Origin: DATLGB01 sp963740765
Lineage (GTDB): Bacteria; Actinomycetota; Thermoleophilia; Solirubrobacterales; Solirubrobacteraceae
Assembly (NCBI GenBank): GCA_963740765.1
Contig: CAVUFN010000016.1
Location: forward strand, 992,001 to 1,056,000
Direction of reading: 5' to 3'
DNA length: 64,000 nucleotides
Positions 27,316-35,865 of this stretch are shown here, piece by piece; positions within the stretch are counted from its first letter, which is position 1, and each line of letters begins with the position of its first letter. Under the pieces are notes generated by a model that worked only from the letters and a program-made list of their open reading frames with translations, had not been told where the DNA came from and ran no database searches. Position numbers and translations under genes: made by a program.

Positions 27316-27966
27316 CTACTTGTCGTCCGCGGCGTCTTCGATGCGCCAAACCGCCGAGCCCTTCTCTTCGGCCGGCGTCTCCGACTGCGCCAGCGCCTCG
27401 CCGGCCTCGCCGGAGTTGGGATCGTCCTGGGCCTCGATGACCTCGTCGATCTGGCGCGCGCCTTCCAGCGGGTCGCCGGCGGCGGGCTCGGCGTTGTCGG
27501 CCAGGTCGGCCTCGGCCAGCTCCTGGCCCTCCGAATAGCCCTCGCCGGCCTCCTCGAGCGGGCGGGTGGCCTCGTCGGCCGGGACCGTCGGGTCCTCCTC
27601 GCTCGGATACTCCTCCGGCGTGCCGCCGATGTTGGCGGCCTCGGCCGCAGCGGCGGCCTCCTCGGCCGCCTCGTCGATCCCGCCCTCGGGCTCGTGGACC
27701 TGCGGGTCGGGCGCCGGGACGTGCGTGGCGGTGTTCTCGGGCGGCCCGGCGGCGTCCGCGTTGGCGACGGCGGGCGCCGGGGCGGGGCCGGGCGTGGCGG
27801 CGGCCGTGCCGACGGGCGCGTCGGCAGGTGCCGGCGCAGGCGCGGGCACCGACGCCGCGCCGCCGCCCAGCAGGCCGCTCGCCGCGCGCCGGTTCTTGGC
27901 GGCGAGCGCCGCGCCGAGCGCGAGGCCGCCGAGGATGAGGGTGCGAGCGCTGAAGAGTCGGGCCAT
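27316..27966 (-). CDS. Acidic Ala/Pro/Glu-rich low-complexity protein
   Basis: The 216-residue product has a short hydrophobic N-terminal stretch (LILGGLALGAALAA) and then a long disordered region rich in Ala, Pro and Glu. No domain is recognised. The ATG at 27966 is chosen over one six codons upstream because a TAGGTT box lies exactly 7 bases before it, which would give a leaderless mRNA. It lies upstream of the discoidin-domain kinase gene and may be cotranscribed with it. Confidence 0.6.
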   Translation of the reverse strand: MARLFSARTLILGGLALGAALAAKNRRAASGLLGGGAASVPAPAPAPADAPVGTAAATPGPAPAPAVANADAAGPPENTATHVPAPDPQVHEPEGGIDEAAEEAAAAAEAANIGGTPEEYPSEEDPTVPADEATRPLEEAGEGYSEGQELAEADLADNAEPAAGDPLEGARQIDEVIEAQDDPNSGEAGEALAQSETPAEEKGSAVWRIEDAADDK

Positions 27967-27973
27967 GGCCCAG

Positions 27974-27979
27974 AACCTA
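27974..27979 (-). promoter_or_regulatory. -10 box for the low-complexity protein gene
   Basis: TAGGTT on the minus strand is 7 bases from the ATG at 27966. The RNA would begin at or next to the start codon. Confidence 0.5.
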
Positions 27980-28002
27980 CCCATCCTGCGAGGCTGTCAG
28001 CT

Positions 28003-28509
28003 GTGCGCAAGCTCCTCCTCGCCCTGCTCCTCGCCGCCGCGGCCGTGCTCGGCGGAAGGGCCGTCACGAACCAGCCGCCCGAGCGCATCAGCGGGACCGT
28101 CATCCGCGTCGTCGACGGGGACACGCTGCACGTCCAGGTGCGTCAGCGCGACGAGACGGTGCGCCTCCTCGGGATCGACACGCCCGAGTCCCATCGCCCC
28201 GGAACGCCCGTCGAATGCGGTGCGCGCGGGGCCACGCGCGCACTCGAGGCGCTCGCGTCGGGCCGCCGCGTCCGCCTCGTGAGCGATCCGACCCAGGACA
28301 AGCGGGACCGCTACGGCCGCCGCCTCGCCTACGTGATGCTCCGGGGGTCAGGGACCGACCTCGGCGAGCTGATGGTCCGCCGCGGCTGGGCGGAGGTCTA
28401 CGTGTTCGAGCGGCCGTTCGAGCGGGTCGCCCGGTATCGGGCGGCGGCGAAGCGGGCGCAGGGTGGAGTCCTCGCGCGATGCGGCGGGGACTTCCACTCC
28501 GCGTCGTAA
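28003..28509 (+). CDS. Secreted thermonuclease-like (SNc) nuclease
   Basis: The 168-residue protein begins with a signal peptide or anchor (VRKLLLALLLAAAAVLGG) and has a staphylococcal nuclease domain: RVVDGDTLHV, RLLGIDTPE, and KRDRYGRRLAYV with the catalytic Arg and Glu positions retained in similar context. It likely cleaves extracellular nucleic acids. The GTG at 28003 starts the signal peptide. It has a divergent neighbour 36 bases away. Its stop TAA forms part of the -10 box of folE. Confidence 0.88.
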   Translation: MRKLLLALLLAAAAVLGGRAVTNQPPERISGTVIRVVDGDTLHVQVRQRDETVRLLGIDTPESHRPGTPVECGARGATRALEALASGRRVRLVSDPTQDKRDRYGRRLAYVMLRGSGTDLGELMVRRGWAEVYVFERPFERVARYRAAAKRAQGGVLARCGGDFHSAS

Positions 28510-28512
28510 CCT
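28507..28512 (+). promoter_or_regulatory. -10 box of folE built on the nuclease stop codon
   Basis: TAACCT begins with the TAA stop of the nuclease gene (28507-28509) and lies 7 bases before the GTG of folE. It predicts a leaderless folE mRNA. Confidence 0.5.
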
Positions 28513-28519
28513 GCCCCGC

Positions 28520-29071
28520 GTGGACGCCGACCGGGCCCAGCGCGCCGTCGCCGAGCTCTTGGCGGCACTCGACATCGATATCGAGGAAGAGGGCCTGCGC
28601 GACACCCCGCGCCGCGTCGCCGCCGCGTACGCCGAGCTGCTCACCCCGCAGCCCTTCGAGGCGACGACGTTCCCCAACGCGGAGGGCTACGACGAGATGG
28701 TCGTGGCGCGCAACATCCCGTTCCACTCGCTCTGCGAGCACCACCTGATCCCGTTCGTCGGCGTGGCCCACGTGGCCTACCTGCCCGGCGAGCGGATCGT
28801 CGGCCTGTCCAAGCTGGCCCGCATCGTCGAGCACTTCGCCCGGCGCCTGCAGGTGCAGGAGCGCATGACCGTGCAGATCGCCGACTGGCTCGAGGATGAG
28901 CTCGAGCCACGCGGCGTCGGCGTCGTCCTGGACGCCGAGCACTTCTGCATGACGATCCGCGGCGTCCAGAAGCCGGGCGCGCGCACCACCACCTCGGCGC
29001 TGCGCGGACGTGTCCGCGACGACGCGCGCACCCGCGCCGAACTGCTGTCGCTGACCACCGAACGACGGTGA
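28520..29071 (+). CDS. folE: GTP cyclohydrolase I
   Basis: It converts GTP to 7,8-dihydroneopterin triphosphate, the first step of folate or pterin synthesis. The 183-residue protein has the zinc-binding Cys72, the active-site SLCEHHLIPF segment and the second zinc Cys143 in HFCMTIRG. GTG 28520 is preferred to an upstream ATG because the TAACCT box sits 7 bases before it and the protein then has the normal length. The stop overlaps the next gene in a GTGA (29068-29071). Confidence 0.94.
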   Translation: MDADRAQRAVAELLAALDIDIEEEGLRDTPRRVAAAYAELLTPQPFEATTFPNAEGYDEMVVARNIPFHSLCEHHLIPFVGVAHVAYLPGERIVGLSKLARIVEHFARRLQVQERMTVQIADWLEDELEPRGVGVVLDAEHFCMTIRGVQKPGARTTTSALRGRVRDDARTRAELLSLTTERR

Positions 29072-29817
29072 CGGCGCGGTACGACTCCATCGGGAGGACG
29101 TACGCGCAGACGCGTCAGGAGGACCCGCGGATCTCGGCGCGGCTGGCCGAGGCCCTCGGGGACGCGCGAACGGTGGTCAACGTCGGCGCCGGAGCCGGCT
29201 CCTACGAGCCCCGCGACCGCCACGTCGTCGCCATCGAGCCGAGCGAGGTCATGATCCGGCAGCGCCCGCCGGACCGCGTCCCGGCCATCCAGGCGACCGC
29301 CGGCGCGCTGCCGCTGATCGACGACGCGGTCGACGCCGCGATGGCGATGGTCACCATCCACCACTGGGACGCCGAGCGCGAGGCCGGTGTGCGCGAGCTG
29401 CGCCGCGTCGCCCGCGGCCCGGTCGCGATCTTCACCTACGACCCGCGGGTGTCCGCGTCGATGTGGCTGCCGCGCGACTACCTCCCGGAGGTCGCCGCGC
29501 TCGACGCCGAGATCATGACCGCCCCCGAGGTCGTCGCCGGCTGGCTCGGCGGCGCCGACATCGAGGTCGTCCCGATTCACCGCGACACCCCCGACCGCAT
29601 GATGGGGGCCTTCTGGGCCCACCCCGAGTGGGTGCTCGACGAGACCGCTCGCAACAACACCTCCGGCTTCTCCCGGATGACGTCCGCAGTCGTCGACCGC
29701 GTCGTCGCCGCCGTCCGCCGCGACCTGGAGGACGGCACCTGGGACGCCCGCAACGGCGAACTGCGCGAGCTCGAGTCCTACGACGCCGGGCTGCGGTCGA
29801 TCGTCAGCCGAGGCTGA
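29068..29817 (+). CDS. SAM-dependent methyltransferase
   Basis: The 249-residue protein is a class I methyltransferase: motif I is VVNVGAGAGSYE, followed by an acidic residue in VVAIEPSEVM, and the later segment DAAMAMVTIHHWDAEREAGVRELRRVARG fits the methyltransferase 11 type. The substrate is unknown. The GTG overlaps the folE TGA, so it is translationally coupled, but no pterin link is proven. Confidence 0.88.
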   Translation: MTARYDSIGRTYAQTRQEDPRISARLAEALGDARTVVNVGAGAGSYEPRDRHVVAIEPSEVMIRQRPPDRVPAIQATAGALPLIDDAVDAAMAMVTIHHWDAEREAGVRELRRVARGPVAIFTYDPRVSASMWLPRDYLPEVAALDAEIMTAPEVVAGWLGGADIEVVPIHRDTPDRMMGAFWAHPEWVLDETARNNTSGFSRMTSAVVDRVVAAVRRDLEDGTWDARNGELRELESYDAGLRSIVSRG

Positions 29818-29896
29818 GCGGATTTCTGTGTCGAGGCCGTTGCCGACCCGCTGCCGGGACGCTACATCTCCGGCCGACCTGGGTACGTCGGTTGCC

Positions 29897-30304
29897 ATGG
29901 ACGATCACGCCGAGCTGGCCGACGAGCACGAGGACACCGCGGACCGCCTGGAGCGCGAGAGCGAGCGCAACGCGGAGACCGCCGACGAGGCGCGGTCCAA
30001 GCTGGAGGCGGCGCGGGGCGAGGCGATGATCCCGGAGTCGCTCGGCGAGGACGATCCCGGCCACCGCGAGCCCTCCACGGCGGAGCGCAAGGCGACCGAG
30101 CGCGAGGAGCAGGCCGAGGAGGAGGTGCCGGAGACGATCGGCGAGTCCGTCGACGCGTCGCTGGCCGACACCGAGCTCGGGCAGGGCGGCGAGCGCCTCA
30201 AGCCGGGCGAGCACGACCCGAAGGACTCGGACGAGACGCCCGGCGGCGGCGACTACGACGACCCGCCGGAGAAGGCCGGCGGGTCGGACGACGGCGAGGA
30301 CTAG
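29897..30304 (+). CDS. Hypothetical highly charged protein, 135 residues
   Basis: I do not recognise a family. The protein from ATG 29897 is very hydrophilic, with helical Glu/Arg/Ala-rich stretches (HAELADEHEDTADRLERESERNAETADEARSKLEAARGE) and an acidic Gly-rich tail, so it is probably coiled or disordered. No signal or membrane segment is seen. A start 23 codons upstream is possible but reads as non-coding leader. The stop shares CTAG with uppP. Confidence 0.6.
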   Translation: MDDHAELADEHEDTADRLERESERNAETADEARSKLEAARGEAMIPESLGEDDPGHREPSTAERKATEREEQAEEEVPETIGESVDASLADTELGQGGERLKPGEHDPKDSDETPGGGDYDDPPEKAGGSDDGED

Positions 30305-31005
30305 CGCCGCGAGAGGATCGCGGCGAGCGCGACGCGCTCGGCCGCGAACGGCCACAGCGGGCCCCCGCGGTCGACGACCCGCAGCGCGGGCAGCGCGGCC
30401 AGCGCCGACACGAACGCCGCCGCGGTCCCGGGATCGACCCGGGCGCCGCGCAGCGCCACCGCCCCGAGCGTGACGGGCACGCCGACCTCGCGCGACAGTG
30501 GGTTGGCCTCCGAGCGCGCGAAGCCGCGCAGCCGGGCGACGGCCAGCGTCGCGCCGTTGCGGGACACCCCCGGCCACAGCGCCGCCGCCTGCGCCACGCC
30601 CAGCCAGGCCCCGTCGGACGGCCCGGCGTCCCAGCGCGAGCGGGTCCCGCCCGCGCCCTCGGCGACGAGCAGCAGGACGGAGCCGGCGACCAGGCCGGGG
30701 ACGACCGGCAGCCGCGCCGTCCGCTGCTCCAGGGCGAACCCGGCCACCGCGGGGATCCCGCCCGCGAGCAGGTGCATGCCGACCCGGCGCGGGCTCAGCC
30801 GGCGGAGGATCGCCCAGGCCTCGTGGCGGCAGCCCAGGACGAGCGCGGCCAGCGACCCCGCGTGCAGCGCGACCTCGTCGCCCTCCCAGCCGAACACCTT
30901 CCGCGCTGCCTCCACGTGCCCCGAGGAGGACACGGGCAGCAGCTCGGCCGGGCCCTGGATCAGGCCGAGGAGGAAGGCTGCGGCCGCGTTCGGTTCCTGC
31001 GCCAC
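30301..31005 (-). CDS. Undecaprenyl-diphosphatase-like membrane protein (UppP/BacA family)
   Basis: The family recycles the undecaprenyl carrier by removing a phosphate, and some members confer bacitracin resistance. The 234-residue polytopic protein has the variant motif QGPAELLPVSSSGH (usually QGxTEFLPISSSGH) and GVSRNGAT (usually GxSRSGAT, with Asn in place of Ser). It is 25-45 residues shorter than usual. GTG 31005 gives the full first motif and overlaps the dedA end by 46 bases. The changed motifs leave activity uncertain. The stop is part of a shared CTAG with the convergent gene. Confidence 0.8.
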   Translation of the reverse strand: MAQEPNAAAAFLLGLIQGPAELLPVSSSGHVEAARKVFGWEGDEVALHAGSLAALVLGCRHEAWAILRRLSPRRVGMHLLAGGIPAVAGFALEQRTARLPVVPGLVAGSVLLLVAEGAGGTRSRWDAGPSDGAWLGVAQAAALWPGVSRNGATLAVARLRGFARSEANPLSREVGVPVTLGAVALRGARVDPGTAAAFVSALAALPALRVVDRGGPLWPFAAERVALAAILSRR

Positions 31006-31610
31006 CGTACGAACAGGTAGATCGCGCCGAGGACGATCAACGCCGCCACGGCGTAGTCGACGTAGTGGAGGCTGTCCTTCCAGTCCTCCCACTTGTCGCC
31101 CGCCTGCAGGCCGATGAAGGTCAGGCCCGCGATCCACGGGATGCAGCCGAGCGTGGTCAGGAGGGTGAAGCGCCAGAACGGCATCCGGGCGACGCCCGCG
31201 GGCAGCGAGATGAAGGTGCGGATGATCGGCAGCATGCGCGCGAAGAAGACGGTCGCGTCGCCGTACTTCTCGAACCAGCGATCGGCCCAGGCGAGGTGCG
31301 ACGGCTTGATGTGCAGCTTGGCGCCGTGCTTCTCGAGCAGGTCGACGCGGCCGTAGTAGCCGACCGCGTAGGCCAGCCAGGACCCGACGAGGTTCGCCGC
31401 GGTGCCGACGGCCACGACCTCGATGAAGCTGAAGCGCCCGTCGTCGACGTTGAAGCCGGCGAACAGGAAGGTCGCCTCGGAGGGGATCGGGATGCAGGCG
31501 CTCTCCAGCAGCATCAGGACGAAGATCCCGGGCAGGCCGAGGTCGTCGATGACGTTGACGGCGAAGTCGACCAGACCATCGGTCACGGCTGCCTGGACGA
31601 GGAAGGACAT
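30960..31610 (-). CDS. DedA family membrane protein
   Basis: The 216-residue protein is a SNARE-associated/DedA-type integral membrane protein of the group now linked to lipid carrier flipping and membrane homeostasis. Family features are LMLLESACIPIPSEATFLFAG near residue 38, a YYGR segment, and the FARMLPIIRTFISLPAGVARMP stretch. The end overlaps the uppP-like start by 46 bases, so the two are a natural pair for undecaprenyl-phosphate handling. A TACTGT box lies 9 bases before the ATG. Confidence 0.92.
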   Translation of the reverse strand: MSFLVQAAVTDGLVDFAVNVIDDLGLPGIFVLMLLESACIPIPSEATFLFAGFNVDDGRFSFIEVVAVGTAANLVGSWLAYAVGYYGRVDLLEKHGAKLHIKPSHLAWADRWFEKYGDATVFFARMLPIIRTFISLPAGVARMPFWRFTLLTTLGCIPWIAGLTFIGLQAGDKWEDWKDSLHYVDYAVAALIVLGAIYLFVRWRRNRTRPQPSSSA

Positions 31611-31619
31611 CGGCCCGCG

Positions 31620-31629
31620 ACAGTAGCTT
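31620..31629. promoter_or_regulatory. Overlapping divergent -10 boxes between dedA and DUF354
   Basis: On the minus strand TACTGT (31625-31620) lies 9 bases before the dedA ATG. On the plus strand TAGCTT (31624-31629) lies 12 bases before the DUF354 GTG. The boxes overlap by two bases in a 31-bp gap. Confidence 0.5.
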
Positions 31630-31641
31630 GCGTCCCTTCAA

Positions 31642-32628
31642 GTGAACGTATGGATCGATCTGACCAACTCGCCGCACGTGCTGGTCATGCGCCCGGTGAT
31701 CGAAGAGCTGCAGCGACGCGGCCACGACGTCACCGTCACCGCGCGTGATTTTGCCCAGACGCTGGCGCTGTGCGACCGTTTCGGCATCGCCCATACCGCG
31801 ATCGGCCATCACCGCGGGGGCAGGCTCGCCGCCAAGGCCATCGGGCTGTTCGACCGCTCGTTCACGCTCACCCGGTGGGCGAAGGGCCGGCGCTTCGACG
31901 TCGCGCTCGGCCACGGCTCCAACGACATCTCGGTGGCCGCGAGACTGCGGCGGATCCCGTGCTCGACGACCTTCGACTACGAGTTCGCGCGCGTGCAGCA
32001 CAACGTCAACTGCCGGCTCGCCCAGGCGGTCGTCGTCCCCGACGTGATCCCGCCGGAGCGGCTCGCCCCCTACGGCGCCACCGGCAAGATCCACGGCTAC
32101 GAGGGGCTCAAGGAGGAGTACTACCTGAGCGACTTCGAGCCGGACGAGGACGTGCTGGGCGAGCTCGGACTGGACGGCGAGTTCTTCGTCGTGCGCACGC
32201 CACCCGACGTCTCGCTCTACCACCGCTTCGAGAACCCGCTGTTCGGCCAGGTCCTCGAACACCTCAAGGACCAAGCCCAGGTCGTCGTCCTGCCCCGCAC
32301 CCCCGCGCAGCGGGCCGAGCTGCAGGGCCGCGGCTTCGTCGTCCCCGAGCGGGCCGTGGACGCCCAGACGCTGGTCGCCCGCGCGCGCCTGGTGATCTCG
32401 GCGGGCGGGACGATGAACCGCGAGGCGGTCGCGCTCGGGACGCCCGTCTACACGACCTTCGAGGGGCGGCTGGGCGCCGTCGACGAGCGCCTCATCGCAG
32501 CGGGCCGCCTGCGCAAGCTCGAGCGGGCGCAGGACATCGACCTCGACGCTCCGCGCCGCAGCGCGGAGGAGCGCGTGCGCAGGAACCCGTCCACGTTCAC
32601 GGACCTGCTGCTGTCACCCGTAAACTGA
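31642..32628 (+). CDS. DUF354 protein, glycosyltransferase/UDP-GlcNAc-2-epimerase-like fold
   Basis: The 328-residue protein matches the DUF354 pattern: MNVWIDLTNSPHVLVMRPVIEEL at the start, a GHGSND segment, and near the end SAGGTMNREAVALGTPVYTTFEGRLGAVDERL, which resembles the sugar-nucleotide binding region of GT-B enzymes. The reaction is unknown. It stands before the CapD-like gene and likely serves surface glycan synthesis. Its end (GTAAACTGA) carries the -10 of the next gene. Confidence 0.85.
   Translation: MNVWIDLTNSPHVLVMRPVIEELQRRGHDVTVTARDFAQTLALCDRFGIAHTAIGHHRGGRLAAKAIGLFDRSFTLTRWAKGRRFDVALGHGSNDISVAARLRRIPCSTTFDYEFARVQHNVNCRLAQAVVVPDVIPPERLAPYGATGKIHGYEGLKEEYYLSDFEPDEDVLGELGLDGEFFVVRTPPDVSLYHRFENPLFGQVLEHLKDQAQVVVLPRTPAQRAELQGRGFVVPERAVDAQTLVARARLVISAGGTMNREAVALGTPVYTTFEGRLGAVDERLIAAGRLRKLERAQDIDLDAPRRSAEERVRRNPSTFTDLLLSPVN
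32621..32626 (+). promoter_or_regulatory. -10 box overlapping the DUF354 stop codon
   Basis: TAAACT runs into the TGA stop of DUF354 (32626-32628) and lies 8 bases before the ATG at 32635, which has no Shine-Dalgarno. Confidence 0.5.
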
Positions 32629-32634
32629 ACCGCA

Positions 32635-34545
32635 ATGCGCCGGGCCGTCCCGACGATCCACCGCCAGGCGCTGCCGCAGATCGCGCTGGACGCGGGGCTG
32701 ATCGCCCTTGCCCACCTGCTCGCCTACGGGCTGCGCTTCGACGAGGGCGTCCCCGATCGCTACGCCGCGCTGCGTGACCACTCGCTGACGATCAGCGTCG
32801 TCGGCACGGTGCTCGTGTTCTGGGCCTTCGGCCTCTACCGGCATTCCTGGCGCTACGCCGACCGCGACGTCTTCGTGCGCGTCCCGCAGGCCGTGATCGT
32901 GGCCACGCTGATGATGGTCGGCTCGATCGCCGTCCTCGACCCGGCCTACATCACCACCCCCGAAGGCCTCGAAGGCCTGAGCCCACCCGCCGGCGTCATC
33001 GGCCTCTTCTTCCTGCTGGCGCTGATGCTGACGCTGGGCGCGCGCTTCGGCGTGCGGCTGTTCCTGGACCGGCCGGCGGGCGGTCGCGCGCTGCGCAACG
33101 CGCGCACCGTCCTGATCGTCGGCGCCGGCGACGGCGGCCGACTGGTGCAGAACGAGATCCTCGCCAACCCGAGCCTGAACCTGCGGCCCGTCGGCTTCGT
33201 CGACGACGACCCCGGCAAGCTGGACCGCAAGATCCGCGGCCAGCGCGTGCACGGCAACGTCGCGGGCCTGGGCCGGATCCTCGAGAACGTCGAGCCGGAC
33301 GAGGTCATCATCGCGATCCCGTCCGCGAGCGGCTGGCTGCGCGGGCGCGTGGTCAAGGAATGCCGGGCGCGCGGGGTCCAGGTGCGCACGCTGCCGACCG
33401 TCTTCGAGCTGCTGCAGACCGGCGGCGCCATGGTCCGCCAGGTCCGCCGGGTGGAGGTCGAGGACGTGCTCGGCCGCGAGCCGGTGCGCATGGAGGTCGA
33501 GCGCGTGGGCGGCTACCTCACCGACCGCTGCGTGATGGTCACGGGCGCCGGCGGGTCCATCGGGTCGGAGCTGTGCCGCCAGATCGCGCGCGTGAACCCG
33601 AGCCGCCTCGTGCTCGTCGACCACGCCGAGGACAACCTCTTCGAGATCCAACGCGAGCTGGAGCAGGACCGCCACGTCCTCTCCGCCGTCGGCGTCATCG
33701 CGGACTGCAAGGAAGAGGATCGTCTCCGGGAGGTGCTCGCGGAGCACCGCCCTGCGGTCATCTTCCACGCGGCCGCCTACAAGCACGTCGCGATGATGGA
33801 GGCCAACCCGATCGAGGCGGTGCGCAACAACGCGATCGCCACGCGCGTGATGACGCGCGTCGCGGGCGCCGCAGGCGTGGAGACCTTCGTCCTCGTCTCC
33901 ACGGACAAGGCGGTCGCGCCCGCCACGGTGATGGGGGCGTCGAAGGCGCTCGCCGAGTGGCAGGTCGAGGCCGCCGGCCACGCCTATCCCGGCACGGTGT
34001 TCGCGTCGGTGCGGTTCGGGAACGTGCTCGGGTCCTCTGGCTCCGTCGTCCCGATCTTCCGCCGCCAGATCGCCGCGGGCGGCCCGGTCACCGTGACCGA
34101 CAAGCACATGACGCGGTACTTCATGACGATCCCGGAGGCGGTCCAGCTGATCGTGCAGGCGGGGTCGCTCGCCCGGGGCGGGGAGACGTTCGTGCTCGAG
34201 ATGGGCGAGCCGGTCAACATCATGGACCTGGCCCGGCAGATGGTCCGGCTCAGCGGCCTGGAGCCCGACCGCGACATCGCCATCCACGAGATCGGCGCGC
34301 GCCCCGGCGAGAAGATCCACGAGGAGCTCTTCAACGCCTACGAGACGCCGGTGGCCACCGACGCGCCGCGGATCCAGCGCGCCGACCGCCCGCCGCTCAA
34401 CCCCGAGTTCGTGGACGCGACCTTCCACGACATCGCCGCGCTCGCGCGCGAGGGGGACGCCGCGCGGCTGGCGGCGACGGTGTCCGAGCTGGCGCTCGTG
34501 CGGGTGCCCGCCCAGGCGGCTGAAGCGGTCCGGGCGTCCGCCTAG
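32635..34545 (+). CDS. Membrane nucleotide-sugar 4,6-dehydratase/epimerase (CapD/PglF type)
   Basis: The 636-residue protein has four N-terminal membrane helices (first about 150 residues), a CoA-binding-like Rossmann domain with VLIVGAGDGG, and an extended SDR domain with MVTGAGGSIGSE, FHAAAYKHV and VSTDKAVAPATVMGASK. The canonical PglF-type active site has a Met or Tyr in this last segment, and here VMGASK. It probably makes a UDP-keto-deoxy sugar used as first sugar of a surface glycan. TAAACT precedes the ATG by 8 bases. Confidence 0.92.
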   Translation: MRRAVPTIHRQALPQIALDAGLIALAHLLAYGLRFDEGVPDRYAALRDHSLTISVVGTVLVFWAFGLYRHSWRYADRDVFVRVPQAVIVATLMMVGSIAVLDPAYITTPEGLEGLSPPAGVIGLFFLLALMLTLGARFGVRLFLDRPAGGRALRNARTVLIVGAGDGGRLVQNEILANPSLNLRPVGFVDDDPGKLDRKIRGQRVHGNVAGLGRILENVEPDEVIIAIPSASGWLRGRVVKECRARGVQVRTLPTVFELLQTGGAMVRQVRRVEVEDVLGREPVRMEVERVGGYLTDRCVMVTGAGGSIGSELCRQIARVNPSRLVLVDHAEDNLFEIQRELEQDRHVLSAVGVIADCKEEDRLREVLAEHRPAVIFHAAAYKHVAMMEANPIEAVRNNAIATRVMTRVAGAAGVETFVLVSTDKAVAPATVMGASKALAEWQVEAAGHAYPGTVFASVRFGNVLGSSGSVVPIFRRQIAAGGPVTVTDKHMTRYFMTIPEAVQLIVQAGSLARGGETFVLEMGEPVNIMDLARQMVRLSGLEPDRDIAIHEIGARPGEKIHEELFNAYETPVATDAPRIQRADRPPLNPEFVDATFHDIAALAREGDAARLAATVSELALVRVPAQAAEAVRASA

Positions 34546-34548
34546 ACT
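34543..34548 (+). promoter_or_regulatory. -10 box built on the CapD-like stop codon
   Basis: TAGACT begins with the TAG stop of the CapD-like gene and lies 15 bases before the ATG at 34564. The mRNA leader would be about 8 bases. Confidence 0.45.
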
Positions 34549-34563
34549 GCCCGCCTTCACCAC

Positions 34564-35865
34564 ATGGTCACCTATGCGGTCACCCTGTCGGACCTGATCG
34601 AGAAGGGCGGAGCCTATGCAGGGCTGGCCGCGTTCTTCGGATTCGCGGTCCTCTCCGTCCTCGCCTTCGCGCAAGCGCGCGAGATCCGACGCCTGCGCGA
34701 TTGGGCGGGTCGGGCGCCCGAGCGCGCCCAGGAGCTCGAGCAGCGCGTGGTGCAGCAGGCCGAGCAGGCGCGCCGCGTCCAGGCGACGCCGTCCCGCCGC
34801 CCAGGCCAGCCCGCGACGGCGGCCGCCAAGGCGGTTCCGGCCACCGCGGCCGCGAAGGCCGCGCCCGCGGTCACCGAGGCGCCGACGACCGCCCAGCCCG
34901 CCGTGGCCGCCGACGGCGAGGCCCAGCCCGGAGCGAAGCCGGAGGCCAAGCCCGCTCCCGCCGTCACCGAAGGCGAGGAGGCAGCCAAGCCCGCCGCCGC
35001 CGAGGACGCAGCCAAGCCCGCCGCCGCCGAGGCGCCCGCCGAGACCGCCACGTCGGAGGACACCCCCTCCGAGCAGCCGGTCGTCGCCTCCGCGCCCGCG
35101 ACCGACGCCCCCGCCGCCGACGAGGAGAAGTCCGAGCAGGACGCGGCCGTGCCCGTCGGCGCCGCCACCGCCGCCACCACGGCGACGCCCGCCGTCACCC
35201 CGGCCAACGGCTCCGGCGACGCCCCGCCCAAGCTTCCCCCGCGCGCGACGAAGGGCCCGCCGACCCCGGGGGTCCGCCGCCCCGCGCCCGCCGCGCAGCC
35301 GTTGCGCGCCACGGAGCCGCCGAGCCGCCGCCCCGCACCCGCCGTCACGCAGGACGAGCCGTCCTCCGGGCGCCGCACCGGCATCATCGCCGCCGGGGTC
35401 GCCGCGGGCCTGATCCTCGTCGTCATCGCGTTGCTGGCCATCTTCACGGGCGGGGACGACAGCACTCCCAAGCAGGCGAACACGACGCCCAACGAGGCGC
35501 CGGCCGAGACAGCCCAGTCCGACCCGTCAGCGACCCCCGACGGCAAGGACAAGGAAGCTCCGGCCAACCGCGCCGACACCACCGTGGCCGTCCTCAACGG
35601 CACCACCGTCTCCGGCCTCGCCGGGCAGGTCGACACCGCGGTGACCGAGGCCGGCTACACCGAGGCGCAGACGCCGACCAACTACACGGACCAGGCGCGC
35701 TCCGCCTCCGTCGTCTTCTACAACGGCTCGGAGAACCGCACGCAGGCGATCGCGATCGGAAAGCTGCTGGACATCTCCGATCGTCAGCCGATCGTCGACG
35801 CTGCGGCCCAGCTGGCCCCGGGTGCGGACGTCGTCATCGTCGTGGGCGCGGACCAGACGCCGTAG
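34564..35865 (+). CDS. LytR C-terminal domain (LytR_C) membrane protein
   Basis: The 433-residue protein has an N-terminal membrane helix (about 18-36), a short coiled coil, a long Ala/Pro/Glu-rich linker of about 200 residues, and a second membrane helix (IIAAGVAAGLILVVIALLAIFTG, about 277-299). The final domain of about 95 residues (TTVAVLNGTTVSGLAGQVDTAVTEAGY to DVVIVVGADQ) is of the LytR_C type. This domain often accompanies LCP proteins that attach glycans to peptidoglycan, but no LCP catalytic domain is present here. The next gene follows its TAG with no gap. Confidence 0.85.
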   Translation: MVTYAVTLSDLIEKGGAYAGLAAFFGFAVLSVLAFAQAREIRRLRDWAGRAPERAQELEQRVVQQAEQARRVQATPSRRPGQPATAAAKAVPATAAAKAAPAVTEAPTTAQPAVAADGEAQPGAKPEAKPAPAVTEGEEAAKPAAAEDAAKPAAAEAPAETATSEDTPSEQPVVASAPATDAPAADEEKSEQDAAVPVGAATAATTATPAVTPANGSGDAPPKLPPRATKGPPTPGVRRPAPAAQPLRATEPPSRRPAPAVTQDEPSSGRRTGIIAAGVAAGLILVVIALLAIFTGGDDSTPKQANTTPNEAPAETAQSDPSATPDGKDKEAPANRADTTVAVLNGTTVSGLAGQVDTAVTEAGYTEAQTPTNYTDQARSASVVFYNGSENRTQAIAIGKLLDISDRQPIVDAAAQLAPGADVVIVVGADQTP

